Part shown: positions 1 through 6,256 of the stretch, piece by piece
Layout: each line of letters starts with the position of its first letter
How positions within the stretch are numbered: the first letter of the stretch is position 1
NCBI GenBank assembly: GCA_029865285.1
Contig: JAOUHE010000101.1
Coordinates: forward strand, 1-6,256
Direction: 5' to 3'
Length of the DNA: 6,256 nucleotides
From: Chloroflexota bacterium
Lineage (GTDB): Bacteria > Chloroflexota > Limnocylindria > QHBO01
The notes under the pieces: model-generated
What the model was told of the DNA's origin: nothing
The model's input: the letters and a program-made list of their open reading frames with translations, nothing else
The model's database searches: none
Translations under genes and position numbers: made by a program

Positions 1-405
1 GACGCGGCCCGTGTCCTGCTCGTCCTCCACGTGGTCCTGATCGCCACGATCGTCGCCTTTGCGGCGGCGGTCAGCTTCGAGATGGCGGCGCTCGCCTACC
101 TGGTGACCCGCATCGTTCGTCGCGTCGCGCAGCCCATCGCCGCTACCTGGATCAATCTCGGCCTGACGTCCGACGTGCGCGCCACCGTCCACTCCATGAA
201 CTCCCAGGCCGATGCGCTCGGGCAGGTTGCGGGCGGTCCGCTGCTGGGCTGGCTGGCGCTGGCCGCCGGCACGAGGCCAGCCATGGTGGTGGTGGCCATC
301 ATCCTGTCGCCGTCCCTCTACCTGTACCTGCGCACGATCCGGCTGCACGGCCGAGACCTGGTTGCGGCACCCATCGAACCCGAGTCCGAACCCGGCGAGC
401 GCTGA
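1..405 (+). CDS. MFS transporter, C-terminal part (5' end outside window)
   Basis: The reading frame is open from base 1 and ends at TGA 403-405, giving the last 134 residues of an integral membrane protein. It shows two hydrophobic stretches near the left edge (residues about 5-40). A polar loop follows, with the segment VRATVHSMNSQADALGQ and then GGPLLGWLA, and then a last helix (about residues 93-110) and a charged tail rich in E and P. An R-x-T-V-x-S-M loop followed by G-x-x-x-GGPLLG is typical of the second half of major facilitator superfamily drug/proton antiporters, so transport of a small molecule across the cytoplasmic membrane is likely; the substrate cannot be told. The gene converges on the ABC permease gene with only 3 bases between the stop codons, and I see no strong terminator hairpin between them. 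Family assignment is fairly sure, function is not. Confidence 0.75.
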   Translation, partial: DAARVLLVLHVVLIATIVAFAAAVSFEMAALAYLVTRIVRRVAQPIAATWINLGLTSDVRATVHSMNSQADALGQVAGGPLLGWLALAAGTRPAMVVVAIILSPSLYLYLRTIRLHGRDLVAAPIEPESEPGER

Positions 406-408
406 CCG

Positions 409-1170
409 CTACAGCTCCTGGCGGCGGAACACGAGCCACGACACCGCGAGCAGCCCCGCCACCAGACCCAGGTTGGTCAGCAGCGGGCCGATGACGTTGC
501 CCGCGTCCGTGCCGAGCGCCAGCGCCATGGCCGGGGATGAGAGGCCACCCGGTGTGTACGGCCCCACCCCGGGAAGCACGCCGATGATGGCGACCAGGAT
601 CATGCCCCCGACCCCGATCCCCGCCGCCGCGATCGACGACTTCGTCAGCGTGCTGCCGAGGAAGGTGAGCGCCGCGTATACCACCAGCATGAGGAGCAGG
701 AGCCCGGTCATGGCAGCCCAGTTCACCGGCGACAGCGTCTCGAACAGGAACGCGGTGTAGGCGAATCCGCCAACGGCAGCGATTGCCAGGCTGACGCCCA
801 GCGTGGCGGTGATGCCCAGCATCTTGGCGAGCAGGTACGCGGCGCGCGATGCCGGCTTGCTGAGCAGCAGCGCCGCTGTGCCGCGCTCCTTCTCGACGGC
901 CACGCTGCCCATCGCAAGCAGCACGGCGGTGAGGATGCCGGCCTGCCCGAGGTTCTTGAGGAACTGGTCGGCCGCGTCGCGCACGGTCGGGGGCGGGATG
1001 ATGATCTCGAGCTGGTCGCCGGCGAGTGCCTTGACCAGTTCGGGCGTGTAGCGGGCCAGGAACGGCGACCCGATCCCAAACGCGGTGAACACGATCGCCA
1101 CCACCAGCATCCGCCGCGTGCGCCACTGCTCGAGCAGCTCCTTGCGCAGGAGCGGTCCCAGGCCGATCAC
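409..1170 (-). CDS. ABC-2 type transporter permease (YxlG-like)
   Basis: This is a 253-aa integral membrane subunit of an ABC-2 (exporter-type) transporter. The N-terminus has the usual amphipathic start LLRKELLEQWRTRR (residues 7-20), followed by a first helix at about 21-39 and an external loop at about 40-75. About five further hydrophobic segments lie near 77-92, 117-143, 153-170, 178-200 and 226-247. The cytoplasmic motif EKERGTAALLLSKPASR (93-109), leading into a Y-x-x-AK helix, is diagnostic for the ABC-2 family. The GTG start is supported by AGGAGG at 1178-1183, seven bases upstream. The start also overlaps the stop of the ATPase gene by four bases (GTGA), so the two are translationally coupled and should form one complex. 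It would pair as a homodimer with two ATPase subunits; the exported substrate is unknown. Confidence 0.88.
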   Translation of the reverse strand: MIGLGPLLRKELLEQWRTRRMLVVAIVFTAFGIGSPFLARYTPELVKALAGDQLEIIIPPPTVRDAADQFLKNLGQAGILTAVLLAMGSVAVEKERGTAALLLSKPASRAAYLLAKMLGITATLGVSLAIAAVGGFAYTAFLFETLSPVNWAAMTGLLLLMLVVYAALTFLGSTLTKSSIAAAGIGVGGMILVAIIGVLPGVGPYTPGGLSSPAMALALGTDAGNVIGPLLTNLGLVAGLLAVSWLVFRRQEL

Positions 1171-2141
1171 GTCTCCGCCTCCTGGTCCCGGGCGCCGCGC
1201 CCGACCAGCTGCAGGAAGACATCCTCCAGTGAAGGCCGCTGTCGTTCGAAGGCGAGCAGCGCGACGCCTTGCGCGGTGACTGCGGCCAACAACTGGCGGC
1301 CGGCGTCTGCGCCGTCGGTCACAGCCACCCGCAGTGCGCCATGCCCGTCATCGACGCCCAGCACCCAGGTCGCTGCTCGCAGCAACTCCACAAGGCTCAG
1401 CACCTCGGTCTGCTGTCCCTCCTCCGGTTCGAGGCGGTAGACCGGCTGGGCATAGCGCTCAAGCAGGTCACTCATCGGTCCGGTCGTCACCAGGCGCCCG
1501 CGATCGAGGATCGCCACCCGGTCGCAGACACGCTCCACGTCGGTGAGGATGTGGGTCGAGAAGAGGACCGTGGACTCGCCGCCGAGCTGACGGATGACTC
1601 CCAGGATGTCGACCCGGCCTTCGGGGTCGAGGGAGCTGACCGGCTCATCCAGCAGCAGGACGGGCGGACGGTTGAGAATCGCCTGCGCCAGCCCCAGCCG
1701 CTGTCGCATGCCTCCGGAATAGCCGCCGATCGTGCGGCGCGAGGCATCGGACAGGCCGACCAGTTCGAGCACCTCGGTGATTCGACTGCGGCGCTCTGCA
1801 TCGGTCATGCCGTACAGGCGCCCGACCAGGTCGAGCAGGTCGCGCGCAGTCATCCAGCCGTGGAAGCGCGGATCCTGGTCGAGGTAGCCGATCAGCCCGC
1901 TCCGGTTCGGCGTACCGTCGCCCACCGGTACACCCGTGATCGATCCGTCGCCGGAGGTCGCGCGGGCCAGCGAGGCAAGCAGGCGGATGGTGGTCGTCTT
2001 GCCGGCGCCATTCGGGCCGAGGAAGCCGAAGATGCTGCCGGCGGGAACCTCCAGGTCAAGGCCGTCAAGCGCGAGCACGTCGCCATATCGCTTGGTCAGA
2101 CCACGGCAGGCGATCGCCGGGGCGACGGCCGCGACGGTCAT
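1167..2141 (-). CDS. ABC transporter ATP-binding protein (YxlF-like)
   Basis: This is a 324-aa cytoplasmic ATPase that powers the ABC-2 permease encoded next to it. All the catalytic motifs are present: Walker A GPNGAGKTT (42-50), Q-loop glutamine 89, signature YSGGM (141-145), Walker B LLLDEP with catalytic E166, D-loop SSLDP (169-173) and H-loop H197. The last 100 or so residues form the extra C-terminal domain common in ABC-2 exporters and end with the conserved SLEDVFLQL segment. The ATG at 2139-2141 is chosen because the residues after it begin the ABC fold at once (the CRGLTKRYG strand). The frame stays open much further upstream, but that extension would run through the PLDc_N gene. 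The start lies five bases after the stop of that small gene, and the end overlaps the permease start by four bases. The operon arrangement is clear; the substrate is not. Confidence 0.93.
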   Translation of the reverse strand: MTVAAVAPAIACRGLTKRYGDVLALDGLDLEVPAGSIFGFLGPNGAGKTTTIRLLASLARATSGDGSITGVPVGDGTPNRSGLIGYLDQDPRFHGWMTARDLLDLVGRLYGMTDAERRSRITEVLELVGLSDASRRTIGGYSGGMRQRLGLAQAILNRPPVLLLDEPVSSLDPEGRVDILGVIRQLGGESTVLFSTHILTDVERVCDRVAILDRGRLVTTGPMSDLLERYAQPVYRLEPEEGQQTEVLSLVELLRAATWVLGVDDGHGALRVAVTDGADAGRQLLAAVTAQGVALLAFERQRPSLEDVFLQLVGRGARDQEAET

Positions 2142-2146
2142 TGGCC

Positions 2147-2353
2147 TCAGACGTCCTCGCGGCCGAAGAGGAAGTAGACCAGCGGCCCAAAGAGCTCCCC
2201 CAAGACGATCACCAGGCCCCAGACCAGCTTGTTGCCGCCCTTCACCTTCCGATCCGGTCGAGTCAGGTCGTAGAGGCCGACGCCCATCAGCGCCAGCTGC
2301 AGGACGAGCAGCGGGATGAGAAGGGGGAGGATCTCCTCGAACGTCATGTCCAC
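2147..2353 (-). CDS. Small PLDc_N-domain membrane protein (YxlE-like)
   Basis: This is a 68-aa membrane protein with two hydrophobic helices (about residues 8-27 and 44-64) joined by a basic loop (TRPDRKVKGGNK). The second helix ends in GPLVYFLFGRED, the typical ending of the PLDc_N domain. That domain is found at the N-terminus of cardiolipin synthases and as stand-alone small proteins. No catalytic HKD motif is present, so it is not an enzyme itself. It is the first gene of the three-gene ABC operon, as YxlE is next to YxlF and YxlG in Bacillus. YxlE is reported there as a negative regulator of the sigma factor SigY; a similar anchoring or regulatory role here is inference. Either GTG 2353 or ATG 2347 could be the start: neither has a strong ribosome site, and the ATG would give 66 residues. 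Confidence 0.8.
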   Translation of the reverse strand: MDMTFEEILPLLIPLLVLQLALMGVGLYDLTRPDRKVKGGNKLVWGLVIVLGELFGPLVYFLFGREDV

Positions 2354-2517
2354 GGAGCATACCGCCCGACCCAGGACGATGGTGCCCTGGTCGTCGTCGG
2401 GTCGGCGGGCGTATACTCGTTTGCACTACTCGACCCGGGACGGGCGCACCCGTCCGGCGCCGACTCGACCATTGCCACGCTCCGCAGCGGGCGTGGATGA
2501 CGAAGGAGGCGCCCCCC
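2354..2517. promoter_or_regulatory. Divergent intergenic region between ABC operon and acn; putative acn promoter
   Basis: These 164 bases separate the divergent ABC operon and aconitase gene and must hold both promoters. On the plus strand TATACT at 2412-2417 is a good -10 hexamer, standing about 100 bases before the acn GTG; no convincing -35 is seen 16-18 bases upstream. The same block read on the minus strand gives TATACG, so it could also serve the ABC operon. A 7-bp stem (GGACGGG 2438-2444 with CCCGTCC 2449-2455, loop CGCA) lies in the predicted acn leader. I see no recognisable repressor operator. Confidence 0.4.
2503..2509 (+). promoter_or_regulatory. Ribosome binding site of acn (decides the GTG start)
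   Basis: AAGGAGG at 2503-2509 is a near-perfect Shine-Dalgarno sequence eight bases before GTG 2518. The in-frame ATG at 2497 lies upstream of this site and has no comparable motif, so the GTG is preferred. Confidence 0.8.
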
Positions 2518-5235
<2,718 letters not shown>

Positions 5236-5268
5236 GGCGGGCCGCGGCGTTGCCGTGGCCGGTCCGCC
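5236..5268 (+). terminator. GC-rich hairpin directly after acn
   Basis: GGCGGGCCG (5236-5244) pairs with CGGTCCGCC (5260-5268) over nine pairs including one G-T. The loop holds a further small stem, CGGC/GCCG (5245-5248 with 5252-5255). It begins at the base after the stop codon. No T-run follows, so it is either a U-less terminator of the kind seen in high-GC genomes or a 3'-end stabiliser. Confidence 0.55.
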
Positions 5269-5274
5269 ACGAGG

Positions 5275-5332
5275 CCCGGAGTCATGGCGGGCGACCGTCC
5301 GTTCCGTCGACGACCTCCGAGCCAGGATCCGC
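5275..5332 (+). pseudogene. Possible relic of the 5' end of apt
   Basis: Bases 5291-5332 align without gaps to the first 42 bases of apt (5920-5961), with 32 identities. In translation 11 of 14 residues match: ATVRSVDDLRARIR here against MTLRSTDDLRARIR in apt. Most of the differences are at third codon positions. The block CCCGGAGT, which carries the apt ribosome site, also occurs here at 5275-5282, though four bases further from the start position. The equivalent of the start codon is GCG, and similarity stops after residue 14, so this is not a working gene. The match is short, so chance or a shared short repeat is not excluded. Confidence 0.35.
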
Positions 5333-5365
5333 GCGGAAGTCAGCGCTGGCGTAAGCCGACATACG

Positions 5366-5404
5366 CGAGCCCGCGGTCCGGTTCTTCACCGTCCCGCGGG
5401 CTCG
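5366..5404. terminator. Perfect 11-bp inverted repeat, probable (bidirectional) terminator
   Basis: CGAGCCCGCGG (5366-5376) and CCGCGGGCTCG (5394-5404) are exact reverse complements. The 17-base spacer has an internal TC/TC mismatch, three more pairs (CGG 5379-5381 with CCG 5389-5391) and the loop TTCTTCA. It lies ten bases past the stop of the small minus-strand gene and 130 bases past acn, between convergent transcripts. It is therefore well placed to end the small gene and to back up acn termination. There is no T-run on either side. Confidence 0.6.
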
Positions 5405-5413
5405 TGATCGGGG

Positions 5414-5620
5414 CTAGAAGGACCAGGAATTGCCCATGGGGGAGACTCGCATGAACGACCACGAGTTCCCTGCGGCCTCGATGCCGGTAGGCGAACCGGT
5501 CGTGACCATCAGCACGGCGCTGGCGACTGCCATGAGTGCCGTGATGAACAGGACCGCGATGAGGGCGCGGCGGGCGATGAGGTCCCATGAAACTGCCCAC
5601 GAAAGAAACGCCGATGCCAT
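5414..5620 (-). CDS. Small membrane/exported protein with C-terminal GNSWSF repeat, under a c-di-GMP riboswitch
   Basis: I do not recognise this 68-aa protein. The N-terminus has two tryptophans and RR (17-18), followed by one strongly hydrophobic stretch (19-39, with ASA at 33-35). A short linker TGSPTGIEAA then leads into the tail GNSWSFMRVSPMGNSWSF (51-68). By the positive-inside rule the tail would face outside, either anchored by the helix or released by cleavage. GNSWSF occurs at 51-56 and 63-68. The two copies differ at four third codon positions and at no amino acid, which supports a real, selected peptide. The ATG at 5620 has GAGG (5632-5629) eight bases upstream; the in-frame ATG at 5626 would sit only two bases after that motif. 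The frame extends back into the riboswitch, but that part cannot be coding. It is the only gene in its transcript and is closed by an 11-bp inverted repeat. Role unknown; surface, adhesion or signalling would fit c-di-GMP control. Confidence 0.62.
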   Translation of the reverse strand: MASAFLSWAVSWDLIARRALIAVLFITALMAVASAVLMVTTGSPTGIEAAGNSWSFMRVSPMGNSWSF

Positions 5621-5628
5621 GACCATTA

Positions 5629-5642
5629 CCTCGCAACGAGCG
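5629..5642 (-). promoter_or_regulatory. Possible SD-sequestering hairpin (riboswitch expression platform)
   Basis: In the minus-strand transcript CTCG (5640-5637) pairs with CGAG (5633-5630) around the loop TTG, covering most of the GAGG ribosome site. A competing stem, CGCAA (5651-5647) with TTGCG (5636-5632), uses the same bases. Two mutually exclusive small stems between the aptamer and the start suggest control at translation initiation. This is inferred from pairing only. Confidence 0.3.
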
Positions 5643-5652
5643 GTTATTGCGT

Positions 5653-5730
5653 CTGGCAACCGGGCAGTCTTCGGCGGACCGGAAGATCCCTGGCTTTGCG
5701 TCCCCACCTTTCGATGGGTTTGCCGTTTTC
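5653..5730 (-). ncRNA. Cyclic-di-GMP-I (GEMM-I) riboswitch aptamer
   Basis: Read on the minus strand this matches the GEMM-I architecture closely. It begins with the conserved GGCAAACC (5724-5717). The P2 stem CCCATC/GGTGGG (5718-5713 with 5708-5703) is capped by a GAAA tetraloop (5712-5709). The hallmark GGACGCAAAGCC (5703-5692) comes next. The P3 stem is built from GGG/CCC (5690-5688 with 5664-5662) and TCTTC/GAAGA (5686-5682 with 5672-5668), with an asymmetric internal loop where the tetraloop receptor belongs. The closing strand is GGTTGCC (5661-5655), whose TTGCC can pair with GGCAA at the 5' side. This class binds the second messenger cyclic di-GMP. A variant that prefers cyclic GMP-AMP exists in the same family, and ligand choice cannot be settled here. 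Only about 30 bases separate the aptamer from the start of the small gene, so control of ribosome access is more likely than an intrinsic terminator. Confidence 0.92.
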
Positions 5731-5738
5731 AGCCGTTG

Positions 5739-5755
5739 GCGGCGCTTCTCGCCGC
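5739..5755 (-). other. Hairpin just upstream of the riboswitch aptamer
   Basis: GCGGCG (5739-5744) and CGCCGC (5750-5755) are exact complements around a five-base loop. In the minus transcript the hairpin lies 9 bases before the aptamer boundary and may insulate its folding. No promoter for this transcript could be assigned: TATGAC at 5815-5810 is a weak -10 candidate without a matching -35. Confidence 0.4.
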
Positions 5756-5793
5756 TGATGGCCATGCTGGACGCGCGGCGGGCCAGGGCAATA

Positions 5794-5806
5794 GCCCGGT
5801 TGGCAG
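5794..5806 (-). promoter_or_regulatory. Leader segment complementary to the aptamer 3' strand
   Basis: On the minus strand this reads CTGCCAACCGGGC. It can pair with GCCCGGTTGCCAG (5665-5653), the 3' strand of the riboswitch aptamer, at 12 of 13 positions. If the transcript begins upstream of 5806, this pairing would compete with aptamer folding. If it begins later, the match has no role in the RNA. Confidence 0.3.
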
Positions 5807-5858
5807 TTGGTCATAGTCCTTCCGGTAGGCGAGCCCGCGTTGACGGGCCGGGGACACG

Positions 5859-5888
5859 TTGCCCAGCGGGTGGCTGTCGGGCTAGACT
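5859..5888 (+). promoter_or_regulatory. Putative sigma-70-type promoter of apt
   Basis: TTGCCC (5859-5864) and TAGACT (5883-5888), spaced by 18 bases, make a plausible -35/-10 pair. Transcription would start near 5895 and leave a leader of about 25 bases before apt. Both hexamers match the consensus in four of six positions. Confidence 0.45.
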
Positions 5889-5919
5889 CAGCCTGCCTTC
5901 AACCCTCCCGGAGTGCCCC

Positions 5920-6256
5920 GTGACCCTTCGCTCCACCGATGACCTGCGCGCCCGGATCCGCGAGGTGCCGGACTTCCCCAAGCCGGGGATCCTCTTCTAC
6001 GACATCACCACCCTGCTCCGCGAGCCGGCCGCATTCGCGGAGGTGATCGACCGGATGGCCGATGCGGTCGCCGGAGAGCGGATCGACCTGGTCGTCGGCA
6101 TGGAGTCGCGCGGCTTCATCTTTGCCGCCCCCCTCGCCTACAAGCTGGGCGCCGGATTCGTCCCGGTCCGAAAGCTCGGCAAGCTTCCGGCGGGGACGAT
6201 CGAGGTCGAGTACGACCTCGAATACGGGACCGCGACCCTGGAGATCCACCGCGACG
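5920..6256 (+). CDS. apt: Adenine phosphoribosyltransferase, N-terminal part (3' end outside window)
   Basis: This enzyme makes AMP from adenine and PRPP in purine salvage, in the cytoplasm. The first 112 residues are present, out of a usual length of about 170-180. Clear APRT hallmarks are DFPKPGILFYDITTLL (residues 18-33), VVGMESRGFIFAAPLA with the adenine-site ESRGF loop, and GFVPVRKLGKLP followed by EYDLEYGTATLEIH, the flexible flap region. The catalytic PRPP loop (usually VVDDLLATGGT) would lie just beyond the right edge. The GTG at 5920 is chosen because GGAG (5910-5913) sits six bases upstream and the N-terminus then has normal length. It is divergent from the riboswitch-controlled small gene. 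Confidence 0.95.
   Translation, partial: MTLRSTDDLRARIREVPDFPKPGILFYDITTLLREPAAFAEVIDRMADAVAGERIDLVVGMESRGFIFAAPLAYKLGAGFVPVRKLGKLPAGTIEVEYDLEYGTATLEIHRD

Noticed and set aside
1269..2177. 302-aa plus-strand ORF opposite the ABC ATPase
   Set aside because: It is a mirror of the ATPase coding strand; its composition is rich in Q, H and A, without family motifs.
2438..2455. Iron-responsive element in the acn leader
   Set aside because: The loop is CGCA rather than the CAGUGN hexaloop, and there is no bulged C five pairs below it.
5621..5707. N-terminal extension of the small protein up to a GTG at 5707
   Set aside because: That GTG lies in the P2 stem of the aptamer and has no ribosome site; the ATG at 5620 has GAGG at ideal spacing.
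5340..5765. 141-aa minus-strand ORF overlapping the riboswitch and the small gene in another frame
   Set aside because: It would be coding across the aptamer and the terminator stem. The R/H/G-rich composition is typical of a shadow frame, while the alternative frame has a clean membrane span, an SD motif and a selected repeat.
5430..5816. 128-aa plus-strand ORF in the acn-apt spacer
   Set aside because: It runs antisense through both the small gene and the riboswitch aptamer, has no family features, and its residues are those expected from the reverse strand of the real element.

Overview
This is a high-GC bacterial chromosomal window of 6.3 kb. It uses several GTG starts, has strong AGGAGG-type ribosome sites and carries housekeeping metabolism. 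The composition, an AcnA-type aconitase and a cyclic-di-GMP-I riboswitch would fit a Chloroflexota-like or actinobacterial-like organism. The phylum cannot be fixed from the sequence alone, and there is no phage, IS or plasmid signature.

Layout. Positions 1-405 (+) are the C-terminal part of an MFS transporter cut by the window edge. Its stop lies 3 bases from the stop of a convergent three-gene operon on the minus strand (2353 to 409). That operon encodes a 68-aa two-helix PLDc_N protein, an ABC ATPase and an ABC-2 permease. The order resembles the yxlE-yxlF-yxlG part of the Bacillus sigY operon. After a divergent intergenic region (2354-2517) comes a complete aconitase gene on the plus strand (GTG start at 2518, stop at 5235), closed by a GC-rich hairpin. 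The 5' part of apt (adenine phosphoribosyltransferase) starts at 5920 (+) and runs off the window.

The most interesting part is the 680-bp interval between acn and apt. On the minus strand it holds a well-formed cyclic-di-GMP-I (GEMM-I) riboswitch aptamer (about 5653-5730). Eight bases beyond a Shine-Dalgarno motif follows a 68-aa ORF (5620 to 5414). This ORF encodes a single-span membrane or exported small protein ending in two copies of GNSWSF. The two copies differ only at synonymous third positions, which argues that the peptide itself is selected. The leader also holds a segment complementary to the 3' strand of the aptamer and a small hairpin that could hide the ribosome site. The unit ends in a perfect 11-bp inverted repeat that can terminate it and may back up termination of acn. 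Between acn and this unit lies a short degenerate copy of the 5' end of apt, which suggests a past duplication or insertion here.

How the parts relate: acn and apt are ordinary metabolic genes. The ABC module and MFS gene are probably export or envelope-stress functions. The riboswitch-peptide unit is an apparently independent second-messenger output, and it is the best candidate for an undescribed system in the window.
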